This document shows positions 30,191 to 41,008 of a DNA stretch of 64,000 nt, piece after piece (the first letter of the stretch is position 1; the number at the start of each line of letters is the position of its first letter). The stretch comes from Adineta vaga (lineage: Eukaryota; Rotifera): contig CP075492.1 in assembly GCA_021613535.1 (NCBI GenBank), positions 18,724,001-18,788,000 of the forward strand. Direction: 5' to 3'. The position numbers and the translations under genes were made by a program. Below the pieces are notes generated by a model that worked only from the letters and a program-made list of their open reading frames with translations, did no database searches and was not told the DNA's origin.

Positions 30191-31195
30191 ATGAATGCTA
30201 CAGAAGAGCCAATGCTAACCGACGAAAGTGATGCTGATTCGATAGCAGATATGCTATTTGCTAATAATATTCAATATATTATCCTTCAATCATTTCAACT
30301 TATTGCTATTCCTTGCTATTTATTTCTTTTTTATCATTTCTGGAAAACACCAACAATCCGAAGAGCTATCGATATGCATGTGTTTATATTGATTCTTATA
30401 CTAAATTTTACTACATTAATTGGTGATCTTTCCGCTTTTCTTAATTATTTACGCACTAACTCAGTTTGGCCGCGTACTCGTTCATTCTGTTTATATTGGA
30501 TGTGGATAGATAATTTCTGCTATACTTTGGGCATGTGGTTAATGACTTGGGCATCGATTGAACGTCATATTTTGATATTCCATCGAAAGTTATTAAACAC
30601 TTTCAAACAACGTCTAATAGTGCATTACACTCCTCTAACACTTTGTATTGCCTATTGTTGCGTTTATTCTTCCTATCTGGTCTTTGGATATCCATGTGAA
30701 AATGTGTTCGACTATACATCGGTTCTCTGTGGCTCTACGTGTGCATACAATGATTTTTATCTCGCACAATACGATACAATTGCCAATTCGATAGTAACAA
30801 CTATTCTCATTGTTTTATGTAGTCTTTCTCTGTTATTTCGTGTTCTGTGGAAGAAACGTCATTCTCGTCAAGGATTACAGTGGACTAAAATTCGAAAAAT
30901 GACTATACAGCTCTTGTCTATATCATGTCTCTATATGATAACCACAATTCCAATTAATTCAGAATATTTAACTGGTTATCCATCGGCGGACAGTGTTGCT
31001 TATACCTATCTTTCCAATATGATGTATTTACTCTATTGCTTGATACCATTTGTTTGTTTGACTACTTTGCCAGAACTTCGAAAAAAATTGCTCATATGCC
31101 GTTTGCATCGGCGCAATCGTGCTGTTGCACCTGTTTTTCTTTTCCAAAGAGCATCCAATACGATACGTACGAGAAATCCATTGGATAAACAATAA
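30191..31195 (+). CDS. Rhodopsin-like G-protein-coupled receptor
   Basis: 334 residues, seven predicted helices, intact, single exon. Helix 3 ends WASIERHILIFH (ERH in place of DRY). Extracellular loop 2 reads YPCENVFDYTSVLCGSTC, supplying the Cys expected to bond with the helix 3 Cys. Helix 7 reads LIPFVCLTTLPEL, without NPxxY. The N-terminus is acidic with one NAT sequon. It is paralogous to 27205-28167 on the other strand, so the pair arose by local duplication with inversion. Predicted plasma-membrane chemosensory or peptide receptor; the ligand cannot be inferred. The tail is basic (RLHRRNR). Confidence 0.85.
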   Translation: MNATEEPMLTDESDADSIADMLFANNIQYIILQSFQLIAIPCYLFLFYHFWKTPTIRRAIDMHVFILILILNFTTLIGDLSAFLNYLRTNSVWPRTRSFCLYWMWIDNFCYTLGMWLMTWASIERHILIFHRKLLNTFKQRLIVHYTPLTLCIAYCCVYSSYLVFGYPCENVFDYTSVLCGSTCAYNDFYLAQYDTIANSIVTTILIVLCSLSLLFRVLWKKRHSRQGLQWTKIRKMTIQLLSISCLYMITTIPINSEYLTGYPSADSVAYTYLSNMMYLLYCLIPFVCLTTLPELRKKLLICRLHRRNRAVAPVFLFQRASNTIRTRNPLDKQ

Positions 31196-31620
31196 CTAAC
31201 ACAGTGTAATACCAAGCTACGATTAGTATAGTCGTATCCGTTTTGTTTACTGTCATATTCATTATTCAGAGTCAAGTATTTTATTATCTACACCGTTAGA
31301 AGCATGTTCTTTGAATTCAGTCTTTAAATTCTCATGTGAGCCTATTGTTATCCAAAGTACACTGTAAAAAAAGGTTTTATACCAAATCTTTCAGGTTTCG
31401 AACTGTTCGACGGATCCATTTTAAGTTTCGCGGCAACAAAATGGTTTCGTAGTTCTCATACCAACCCTTTTCAAGTTCCAAAAACTGGCAAGAGTTTCGA
31501 AGTCTCACTACGAAACTATGTGGATGTTCTGCCCATCTTGTACCGAATTTTGTTGGTTGTGCATTTTTAGTACGGAACTATGTATAGTTCGGTAAAAATA
31601 TGCTGAACCATTAGAACGCT
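31196..31620. other. Intergenic stretch with repeat-like sequence
   Basis: No gene. From about 31359 (ACACTGTAAAAAAAGG) there is a GTTTCG-rich stretch with internal inverted matches (TAGTACGGAACTATG / CATAGTTCCG-like). It may be an old non-autonomous element, but I cannot define its ends. Confidence 0.4.
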
Positions 31621-31623
31621 TTT

Positions 31624-31673
31624 GAAGGGTGTGGATGTGAGTATGTTTTATACACAGACACCCACACCCATCT
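31624..31673. repeat. TGTGGG-type inverted repeat
   Basis: GAAGGGTGTGGATGTGAG, spacer TATGTTTTATACA, CAGACACCCACACCCATCTC. It lies where the frame of the broken four-helix gene (minus strand) runs out. Confidence 0.8.
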
Positions 31674-32511
31674 CTCGTTTGCGCACTTCTGACCAACGAG
31701 GTTGAGGTGTGTATACATCACGATGAAAGATTAGAATATGTTCCATACTTCTAACGTTGCATTCCTGATCGTTGTCACATGATCGATCGCCAAGTTTCAT
31801 TGTTCGATTATTTCCAAGAAGATGATGAGGAATGTAGCGTTTGTGTTTTTTTGAAAGTGGTTCAGGATTCTTCTTTTCCAATTCGTACGACGGTAAATAA
31901 TGCCACCATATTCGATAATGAAGCATTTGAATTAGAATTGCCAAAAGTAAGAATATCCATGATGCTCCACACAATCCTGCTAAGGACTTTCCAGCAGAAC
32001 CAATTTTTGCAACTAGATAAATAATAAATGCTGTAAATCGACAAACCAAGTAAAGTAACAGAAGAATCATTCGAATAACAAAACGATGTTTTGGTCGAGT
32101 AATATAACATGAACAATTACAATTCAATTAAACGAATCGTTGCAATGAAGGGCTATGACACATGTGCCCTACGCATTCCAGTGCCTCATCTTGCTCATTT
32201 TTGTCTTTTTTAGAATCATAACAAACTGTCACACATAGAATATAAGCGCATGCTGCCGAAAGAAAGAAAAGCATCATTAATGCAATACCTGATCCAATCA
32301 TATCAATTGTATATCCAATTACCGCTACATTATTTTGTTTAGCATACTTTTGCTTGCCATGTCCATCTTCGTATGAGGAATAGAAAATAATTATTCGAAT
32401 GAATGCGAATATACTATCCAAGATAACCACTGCCATATTGTAGGAATGTAAACGTCGATAAGAACTAACATCACGATGTTTGACAGAAGATAGGATCGAT
32501 CTGAACCACAT
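31674..32511 (-). pseudogene. Multi-pass membrane protein broken by one in-frame TAA
   Basis: From the ATG at 32511 the frame reads 127 residues with two hydrophobic helices (YNMAVVILDSIFAFIRIII and IGSGIALMMLFFLSAACAYI). It meets a TAA at 32128-32130 and continues in the same frame as LNCNCSCYITRPKHRF, with two more helices (IRMILLLLYLVCRFTAFIIY and SWIFLLLAILIQML). Four evenly spaced helices split two and two around the stop argue that both halves are one protein of about 275 residues. The downstream part ends in the hairpin at 31624, so the true stop may have been lost or lies just before it. Function unknown. A sequence error or null allele is possible. Confidence 0.6.
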
Positions 32512-33149
32512 TGTCGGACAAATTTAACGACTACTAATCTCAAAGCAAATAAAACACTGAATACCGTATTTCAGTTGCTTATATATATCACAGAGATCAA
32601 CACCCAAACCGCAGATAACGGCTTCATCTTAACTTTTTTTTCTTTCTTACAGAACTTTGTAACGATATCAACTTCATATTGGTGTACAGTGTTTTAAGAC
32701 TAAACTGACAAATTGCGTTGTCATATATCTGTGATTAAAAAGCAAGACTTTTTCACGTAATGCAATTCTTATGTATCGTAGATCGATTAGTTCAATTTAA
32801 TTTTACTATGACATTTTTGAAAAAAAAAAGACATTGTGTTCACTTTGATCTTGTACTACGTATAAAAGATAATATTATGTTGTGATAGACGGACATGCTG
32901 TTATTTGCATAAGAGAGATACATGAAATACTTTTCAGCGAAATTTAATGCAATATTTTGGTGGACAATAGTTAAGTGTTCTCTTGCCTCACCACAAAATA
33001 TTTTATGATATAGCAAAAAAAGGGTTTTTCTCTTATCATAGGGCCTCTTGGATTCTATTTCACCAAGGAGGAACATCCACATAGTAATTAATCATTGTTT
33101 TGTAGAAAAAAATCTACGGATCTTCTTTGAAACTGACAACAATCTGCCG
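32512..33149. other. Intergenic region between divergent genes
   Basis: 5' flanks of the broken membrane protein (minus) and the ankyrin-ART gene (plus). No further gene or repeat recognised. Confidence 0.5.
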
Positions 33150-34163
33150 ATGGGAGCAAATAACAGTCGTAAACTGGAAGAATTCTATTCAACTTGTTCT
33201 AATAATCAAATCAGTGAAGTAAAAGAATACGTAAGTCTATTATCAATAAATGAATTAAATAAACAGCACTAAAATGGGAATACGGCTTTGCACGTTGCTT
33301 GTCTTAATGACTACGACGAAATTGTTGAAATGTTACCTAGAAAGGGAGCTTCAAGTACAGTTCTCAATAACGATAGACAAACAGCTGTTGATCTTGCGAA
33401 AACATCTGAAATTAAAGCACTTTTCAAGAAATCTGTAGTAACTAGACAAGGAATGCGTTTTGGTACACTATCAGGACAAATAGAATGGAATTTTTCCAGT
33501 GATCATGCTAAATGGTATTGCCAATATAGCAAAGCGAGTTTTGCAAGCCATGAAATAACACTTGATCAAATTGTCTCTCGGCTTTTAACCGATAAAGAAG
33601 TACGAACATTTAAACAAATGGACCAAGTGATAAATATACTCAAAGAATGTCAGGCTAAGCAAGATCCCAATTATTTACTGAAAGCCTATACATGTGATTC
33701 AGGCTTTTTCAGAGAACTTAATCAAACTATGGCTAGAGAAGATGGAGTTGTTGAAAAAGAAGACGTACTCAAACGATGGGCTTTTGTATATACTGCATCA
33801 ATTTTAAATCGTCCAGATTTGAAAATATGTCAATACAAAGGCGTTACTTATCGTGGCATGTGGGTCACACAGAAAGACTTAGAATCCTATAAAGTTGGTG
33901 CAAAAATGTATAATAAAAGTTTCTTGTCGACATCAATAATTATGGAAGTCGCCGAAGATTTTCTATATAATAATATGGATTTAATTAAAATTCCTGTAAT
34001 ATGTACATATCATATCAGTACACCAAAAATTGCATTAGACATTTCGAAATGCTCTGTATTTGAAAAGGAACAAGAAGTTGTGATCTTGCCTTATACACCT
34101 TTGAGAATCAAAAAACGTAGCAAAGATGGCGACAGAGAACTAATTACTATTGAAACTCTTTGA
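33150..34163 (+). pseudogene. Ankyrin-repeat ADP-ribosyltransferase with one in-frame TAA
   Basis: The ATG at 33150 opens MGANNSRKLEEFYSTC, a plausible N-myristoylation start (Gly2, Ser6). The frame is open for 338 codons except a TAA at 33270-33272, between LNKQH and NGNTALHVACLNDYD, in the middle of an ankyrin-repeat unit. Residues about 45-85 are ankyrin. About 105-130 (WNFSSDHAKWYCQYS) may be a WWE-like segment. About 215-330 is an ART domain with TYRGMW (Arg near 234), LSTS near 260 and EKEQEVV (E-x-E near 307), the arginine-specific R-S-E set. All catalytic residues are kept downstream of the stop, suggesting very recent loss, a null allele or an error. Re-initiation after the stop would give the ART part alone. 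Hairpin 74 nt past the stop. Confidence 0.75.
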
Positions 34164-34237
34164 TATTTTTCTTCTGAAAAATTTTCTATATTTAAATATT
34201 TATCTTGATTCTTTTTAATAAAATGCGCCAATTAATG

Positions 34238-34322
34238 GATGGGTGTAGGGGTGTGGATGTGGGTGAGCGTATAGCTGAAGATACAATAAGAGTCACCCCA
34301 CACACACCCACACTCTCAAGAT
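34238..34322. repeat. TGTGGG-type inverted repeat, 3' of ankyrin-ART gene
   Basis: GATGGGTGTAGGGGTGTGG left arm of about 30 nt, right arm CACCCCACACACACCCACAC ending TCTCAAGAT. A long copy, 74 nt after the ART stop. Confidence 0.85.
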
Positions 34323-34452
34323 AGATTCTTTTTTAGAGCTTTTATTGAAAGATATTATTTTATATGCATAACAATCAATAGATATGCACAACAAGCATTA
34401 TTTTTAGCATCATTATCAAATCAAGTGTTCATTTTATTCTGGATTCATCTTC

Positions 34453-35497
34453 TCAAATAATTTTTGATTCTAAACCGTAGAAAACTGAGTCGAGTGTAGT
34501 CATCCATCCACGCAATAACTTGACAAGGATCACCGAATGTACGTTGTGAACGAATGTAGGTGATCGGAAATCTTTTCCAAGATTAGTAAAATTTGTATGA
34601 CCCGCTTGATCTACTGAAGACCACTTGCATGAGTAAGTATCCAAAATATGGCGCATGTTGCATATAATTTCTTCCAAATTAACTCGAATATAACTAAAGT
34701 TTTTGTCAACTTTGATTTTAAAAATATCATTGTACTCAAGCACCGAATTGATTGAATTGTACAGATACGACATAGCAAAGTGCATTTCGGTAAGCAAATT
34801 GATAAACATATTCTAAAAAGTAGAAAAACGTAATTGCTTTCTCTTCTTGACATATCGCCAGTTTAAGATTGGAAATATTTTCTATGTCACAGCCTAGTGA
34901 AACATGATGTCTGTTCTTCATATTCTATCTCTCAAAATCATAACTATTGATGCAGTCATATCGCGGTACGGGTATTTGAGTATTTACTATCAGATCTTGT
35001 GTTATTACTAAAGCAGTGATAAAGGATAGTAGAAATAAACTAAAATATAGTAATGAAAGGTCTGTAGATCTTTGGGATATAATTAATGACGTAAAAAACC
35101 GTTGTGAACCTTATCGATATTGTTGAGATGAAAAAATTGTGAACTTTGCTGATGCGTTGGAGCACTCTCTTCGACTTGAGCCATTAAAAAATGGACATAT
35201 TGATTTAACATATCAGGAGTACGTTCATGACTAAACTATAAGCATAAAAATAAAAAATATATTTTCTAGACGGAACAGTCTGAAACTCACAATCTCTTTT
35301 TCAATATCCAACGCTGTTCGAATAATCTGTTTCGATCGAAGCTGTATTTTATCCAGCACATCTTTGACACAGAGCACGGTACTAAAGCGTCTACACAGAT
35401 GATCGTTGACAGTTGTTACTTTTGCTGAATCAGTCAGGTTTTTAGCATTGCCATCACCGATCAATAGAAAATGTACGAAGAGAAATAAGATGAGCAT
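34453..35497 (-). CDS. Multi-exon secreted protein, model incomplete
   Basis: Exon 1 (35291-35497) encodes a signal peptide (MLILFLFVHFLLIGDG) and about 50 helix-prone residues ending DIEKEI. A 55-nt intron with GTGAGT donor and TATAG acceptor joins it in phase to an exon from 35235 (FSHERTPDMLNQYVHFLMAQ). A further frame at 34453-34809 (FINLLTEMHFAMSYLYN onward, with IRVNLEEIICNMRHIL) has the same helical character and probably belongs to the same or a tandem sister gene; the piece at about 34850-34920 (KNRHHVSLGCDIENIS) resembles another exon. I could not join these without meeting stops, so the gene may be spliced in an unseen way or damaged. It looks like a small secreted four-helix protein; no family assigned. 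Confidence 0.4.
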
Positions 35498-35784
35498 GTT
35501 TGTTTGTTGAAGATTATAAAATTCGTTTCTTTATAGAATCCTTCCTATTCAAATTTTATCAACGGATCGAATTTCTCAATAAATTACTTTGCGATAATCA
35601 TTGATGCGCTTCGATAAGATTTTCGATAATGAATATTTTGAAACAGATATCTTTGACATTCTTCACAAGTATTGATAAATTTTCATTTATTTTAGTTATC
35701 AAAAATAAGAAATCACTTTGTTTATTCAATAACGACCAACAGTATCGTTTTATTATATACTGATGGGCTCAAATACTTTTCTAA

Positions 35785-35838
35785 TCCTGAGGATGTGGGT
35801 GTTAGATAGATGTAATAATACCCACACCCACACCCATA
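35785..35838. repeat. TGTGGG-type inverted repeat
   Basis: CTGAGGATGTGGGTG, spacer TTAGATAGATGTAATA, ATACCCACACCCACACCC. It lies exactly where coding-like sequence of the decayed minus-strand gene ends. Confidence 0.8.
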
Positions 35839-37100
35839 TTGTTGATTAATTTCATTTTCTTCAATAAAATCAATATTTGATTTTAATACAATTTTGCTTT
35901 CTAAAGAAGTTAAATTCATTAAAGTATCAATGGTATATTTCTCATTCTCCCATCTAGTTGAATTATTTCCATCAGAAATCCTTTTTTATAAATAATCCAA
36001 TTCGTTGTTGAACTTCAACCATGGACATAAGATTATGTTTTACCAGATGAATAACTATAATTTCAGTAAATCTACAAATCGTTGTGAAATCATATGATAA
36101 GAAAGAAGATTTAAAACATGAAATAATTCATCAGTAATTTCTTTGATATAACGAAAATATGATGATATATCATCATCTGGCAAATATTAAACCCATGTTA
36201 ACATATGTACGAATTCGACAGTTAAAGTACCAAAATAAGTATAGAATTTAATCAATTTATTATTTTCTACAAAGTTTCTTTACGCAATAAAACTGATTAT
36301 ATAATTTGTTTAATAGATTTTATTTTTCAAAAGAAATTTTGTTTAAAATATGAAAGAATAGATTACAATTTCTTTTGAAATATAATCTGGCGTATAATCA
36401 AAGAAATTATAATTATTATGTTGTTTATAACATAAATCATTGTAAAGATCATAAATAAATTTTTCAATTAACTTTTCAGAATGTATTTCAAGATGTTTAA
36501 CAACATCATCTTTGTATTTATTATTTATACAAATAATTGTTTCTAAATAATTTCTAAGATCATTATAAATGTATGTATTTTCTTCACCTATTTTTGATTT
36601 AATTAATATAGAATTGAAATCATAACATATTGCTTTTGAGAAATAAGAATTTTCTTTATTAGATAATAATATTAGAATATGTTGATTATTTGATCCTTGA
36701 ATAAATAATTGTAAAGCAGCATATTGTGAAATCTTTCGTAAATTTTCTATTTTATTTTGAAGTTGATTATTTGTATATCGAAACTTAATTCAATCAAATA
36801 CATAACTGAAAAAAGAATAGAATTGTACAATTTTATATTACTTGAATAATGATAAAATCTTGTTGAGTTAAAATGAAGATTGTTCAAAAGATTTGCGTTT
36901 TGTTGAACAAATTCAGATAGATAATATGAAAGATCATTATTGTACAATAAGTATCGTAAGACATTAAAAACAATAATATGTTCATTTTGTATATTTTTTG
37001 TAAGTTTTCACTAATTATTATCGTTAAATGTTGAAAAGGTATTGGTAAAATTTGTTCTATTTTTGGCGAGAGAAATATAATTTGATTAATAATCTCTAAT
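35839..37100 (-). pseudogene. Decayed gene, unidentified
   Basis: Coding-like minus-strand sequence in pieces. The longest open piece, about 36330-36790, has no stop for roughly 150 codons (NQLQNKIENLRKISQYAALQ to DYISKEIVIYS). Upstream pieces continue in other frames (FVQQNANLLNNLHFNSTRFY). Downstream pieces carry stops (DELFHVLNLLSYHMISQRFV; TSLESKIVLKSNIDFIEENE). At least two frameshifts and several stops are needed. The inferred product is helical, Asn/Leu/Ile-rich and cytoplasmic in character; I recognise no domain. Composition is more AT-rich than the intact genes nearby. Confidence 0.5.
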
Positions 37101-37168
37101 TGAATATGATGTGTTTAGTATCATTATAAATCGAAGGTCTATTCATATGTATAATCATAATCTGCGGA

Positions 37169-37215
37169 AGAATGTGGGTATGGGTATGTTGTATACACCC
37201 ACATCCATCCTCAAG
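37169..37215. repeat. TGTGGG-type inverted repeat
   Basis: GAATGTGGGTATGGGTATG, spacer TTGTATA, CACCCACATCCATCCTCAAG. A further single-strand C-rich stretch (CTCACCCACACCCC, CCACCCACATCC) at 37290-37345 may be a second, decayed copy. Confidence 0.75.
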
Positions 37216-37743
37216 ACCAATACCTAGGTAATTCACATGAAAGATTAACTCTTCAGGAAGATCTGCTTTTCGATGCCTCTGCTAATCTCTCACCCACACC
37301 CCTACTATTGACATCTACCTCTTTCCACCCACATCCATATGACACATATCTCGCTGATTCATTTGAAACGCCATCTGTACATGATATTTACTAAACTGGT
37401 TTACTTGAAATTCTATAACGGTTATATAAATGCCTATTCACAATGATTATAAATCGTTAGCATTTATCTCAGTTTACTTAAGCATGCCATAAAATAAGAT
37501 GAAGCACATTTTGTTTTGTCATGACTTGCATCCTTTTAACACTGTCACAAGTTGATGAGAAACATTCATGGACAAAGATTGCACATATGTATTGTTTTTT
37601 ACGTCAATAAAATGTAAATAACAAGTCCTTAAGATAAAAAGTACTTTTCTTTCTCTAGATCTCGTATCTCTAATATAAAATACCAAATCAACAGTTGTCT
37701 TTTATTTATCTGCAAGCCTGTAGTCAGTATAGTACTGATTAAA

Positions 37744-39001
37744 ATGCTCGTATTACGTGTTTTCTTCGTTAGCGTATTGTTATACAATGCTCAGGGAGCC
37801 ATCAATCTGTTCTATCCCTCGAATGTCACGGAAGAAAATTGTTCAGGAAATCGTGGTTGGACGATGTGGTTCAATGTAGGGAAACCAAAAGATAATGCAA
37901 GTGGTGATAGCGAAGATATGAGTGTCATATTTGCACAAAATCCCAAAATATTATGTCGTATTCCATTGGCTATTCAAGCTCAATCAGTCAACTATCGAAC
38001 GGGTGGTTGGTCAGTTCAATGGTCTTGGAAATGGCCGGATGCTACACTCTATCTGCTATCATTCTATTCGTTTGCACCTGGTGGCGTCGATTTTCGAGTT
38101 CGATACTGTTGTTCGATAGGTTCATTTGTCGGAACGACAACAACAGCAGCAACGACTCCACTGCCACTTGATAGCAGCACTTGTGGTAAACAACTAACTA
38201 AACCACGATCAAGTAGTTCGAGTCGAATATTTGGTGGAGAAAATGCTATTGCAAATTCATGGCCTTGGGTTAGTATTAAAAGTTAATTATAATTGTTTTA
38301 TAGTTTTTTTTTCTTTTATGTAGATGATTTATTATCAAGAAAAGAAAACATGTGGTAATAATGTATGCTATGGTATATGCGGCGGTACCTTGATCAATAC
38401 AAATTACATTATTACAGCTGCTCATTGTATTGGCACAAAAAATGCAACAGCCATTACTTTGATTGCAGGAATGCATAATCGAATGTCAACTACAGAGACA
38501 GCTACACGACAAATGCGTACTGTTCAATCGATTTACGTTCATCCTGAATACGATACAGTAACCAATATAAACGATATTGCCGTATTGCGTGTAAGTACAC
38601 CGTTTACATTGAGTACCTATGTTCAACCGGCATGTTTACCTGGTGGAGAACCAAAACCAGACGAGCAAGTGGTGGTTGCTGGATGGGGTGCTCAGGCGTT
38701 TGCTGGAACAGTTAATGATATACTCAAACAAGCATATACAAAAATTGTTGATAAATGCGATTCTTGGTGGCCATCCGTAGACAGTTCAAAACAAATATGC
38801 GTGGCCAATTCTATCGATGGAAGTTCGGCATGTCAGGGTGACAGTGGTGGACCCATTCTAGCTCAATACAACGGGCAATATGTTGTATCTGGCGTCGCTA
38901 GCTATGTCAAGGACTGCAACACAAAGGGATCTACTAATTCACCTAATGTCTATACTCGTGTAGCAGCTTACAAAGCATGGATAAAAAGAATCATTAATTA
39001 A
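37744..39001 (+). CDS. Secreted WxxW-domain trypsin-like serine protease
   Basis: Two exons, 37744-38268 and 38324-39001, joined in phase by a 55-nt intron (donor GTTAGT, acceptor ATGTAG); about 400 residues. Residues 1-18 are a signal peptide. About 25-125 resemble the mucin/CILP WxxW module: GWTMWFNVGKP, later GDSEDM, CRIPLAIQAQ. A Thr/Ser linker follows, then the protease domain begins at the activation site RIFGGENA. The triad is complete: TAAHC, NDIAVL and GDSGGP. The S1-pocket residue six before the catalytic Ser lies in DGSSACQGDSG, i.e. Asp, giving trypsin-like cleavage after Lys/Arg. Predicted extracellular zymogen in digestion, mucus or immunity. WxxW plus protease is an unusual combination. 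Confidence 0.9.
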
Positions 39002-39335
39002 ACAAATAACATAAAAATGAGCATGATCGGTTTAATTATATACGTATTTAATTCTTTTTTTTTAAGTTCAAACTCGCACCCAAGTAGAAGACAAAAAAAG
39101 TTTTTCTTTGTTCCAATCTCCTTGAAAACAAATATTGCAACATATAGTTTTTCTTTTTTGCAATAACTAATAAATCATATAAGAAAGCGAAGGAAAAAAT
39201 GTAAATAAAAGCTCAAACTGCTACAGAGAATTGAGAGAACAAAATTTTGCCTTCGTCATAACGCATTGAATACTTAGTTATTTTCTTCTATAACATTAAC
39301 ATTACCATCAAACGATCACAAACCACTAAGAATAT

Positions 39336-39424
39336 CTAAGGGTGTTGGTGTGGATATGGGTGTGAGTGTCGTCTTTATCTCACATCCACACTCTACACCC
39401 CCAAGATCGCCACACCCTCAAGAT
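39336..39424. repeat. TGTGGG-type inverted repeat, long copy
   Basis: TAAGGGTGTTGGTGTGGATA left arm, right arm CACATCCACACTCTACACCC, then an extra right end CACACCCTCAAGAT. The duplicated terminus suggests a nested or slipped copy. It is 334 nt past the protease stop. Confidence 0.8.
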
Positions 39425-39452
39425 GAATGTTGAAAACTTGATAATTAACTAA

Positions 39453-39513
39453 TTTGGGTGTGTGTGAGGATGTGGGTTGTTGTGAGATAGATATAGTGCC
39501 CACACCCAACCTT
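39453..39513. repeat. TGTGGG-type inverted repeat
   Basis: TTGGGTGTGTGTGAGGATG left arm, CCCACACCCAACCTT right arm. It lies 28 nt from the previous copy, the closest pair in the window. Confidence 0.7.
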
Positions 39514-41008
39514 ATTTACAAACATTGATTTTACGGTATTTTTATAGGGCTTGATTACTGTGTATGATTGACAATAATAAGCTAAAAGATAAGGTCAGTG
39601 TGAATGCTTGATTTTCTTTAAATATTTTCACTCATATGTTCAATTTTTCAGATTATCTTACCTTTTTCAGGTTCAAATAAAACAAAATGTAATTATAAAT
39701 TGTTTCTTTTTCAAAATAAAATGAATTTAAACACATCATTTCATACAAAACAGAATCAATTGACCATATAAAAGTTGAATAACATAATATAACTCAAATG
39801 TTTTTATCTTTTCTCAAGGAAAAGAATTTATTTTATTTTTTTCTTCTAAATTAATTACTATTGTTGAATAATGACTATAAAAGTTTGCTGAAATAACAAT
39901 ATAGCAGTTTAATTTCCTCAAGAAAAAGAATATGTTTATTTGAAACAACAGAGCTGGTAAGAACTTTCTTTTTCCAAAGAACAAGCAACGCATAAACTTA
40001 AGTTAGTCATGATATAAATTAATATATCGAACCAGTGTCGGTCATCGAAAATCCAGATAGATCCCCTCTTTGGTCTCAGACAAATCGCATGTTGTATACT
40101 CATATAATCTAGGGTTTTCAATTCATGCCGGAAATGAATTACAAAATAACTCAACATTTCTATACAGTATATAAGAAGGATTTAATTCTGGGATCTATAA
40201 AAGTCTAATAAGGCTTCATCGACGTCTACCAGGATCAATATTTCAACCTTCACTCAGAATGAGATGATATGCCCTTTAGGCGTCTAACAGTTTCCACTCA
40301 CACCCATTCTATGCGTTTTCTTAAATATTTAAAGAAACATCTATAAACTGGCACGTGCAAAAATAAAATAAATAATTAAATGGGATATAGAGAAGAACTA
40401 TGTTCTCTCATTCTTTTCTGAAGACTCTTTCATACAACTTTAATAAATGACTTTTTCAAATAGAGAGAAAAAAGAATCATTTTTTTTTAAATATATGAAC
40501 GGTAATACACTCGATGCCGTCTGATAGATTTCAGATGAAATATCCATCCAGAATAATGTATAGTTTTCTTTTATAAAAATCAATAGAGGATACAAAAACT
40601 ATATAGGAACATTTGCAAACACCTAATATTGCACAGTAAATATTCGATTATCGACCTAAAATATACAAACTCTAGCTCGAGTAGAATAGATGAGCACTAG
40701 TCGCAACATTTTCTATCATGATTATTTTTTGTGTATTCTTGCTGACAAAATGCTGTAATTTAAATAAGAAAAAAGAAGAACGCATTTGCTCAATTGAAAA
40801 GAAGTTGTATTTTCTCAAATTACATTTTTCTTCGCATAATGCGTTCGGTTTTAGGCCGCTAGTCATATTAGCATTCGTCAGTTATTAGGTTTTCTTTTTC
40901 AAGAATATTTATACATTGTTTCATTTTACTAGAAAAAATATACTTTCTTTTCTTCGTCATTAAGGATATCATTTGAACTTCAAGTTTATTTCTTCAAGTG
41001 CGTTTTAT
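39514..41008. other. Long gene-poor stretch
   Basis: About 1.5 kb, strongly AT-rich. Open frames are short and lack recognisable motifs, and I see no repeat shared with the rest of the window. A CACTCACACCCATTC half-unit lies near 40295. Confidence 0.5.

Noticed and set aside
31720-31745. HILIFHR in the broken membrane gene resembling ERHILIFHR of the receptors
   Set aside because: Only seven residues match, the surroundings differ, and codons are used differently; taken as chance.
33229-33264. 36-nt GTAAGT...CAG intron in the ankyrin-ART gene
   Set aside because: It ends before the TAA, so splicing would not remove the stop, and it would cut into the ankyrin unit.
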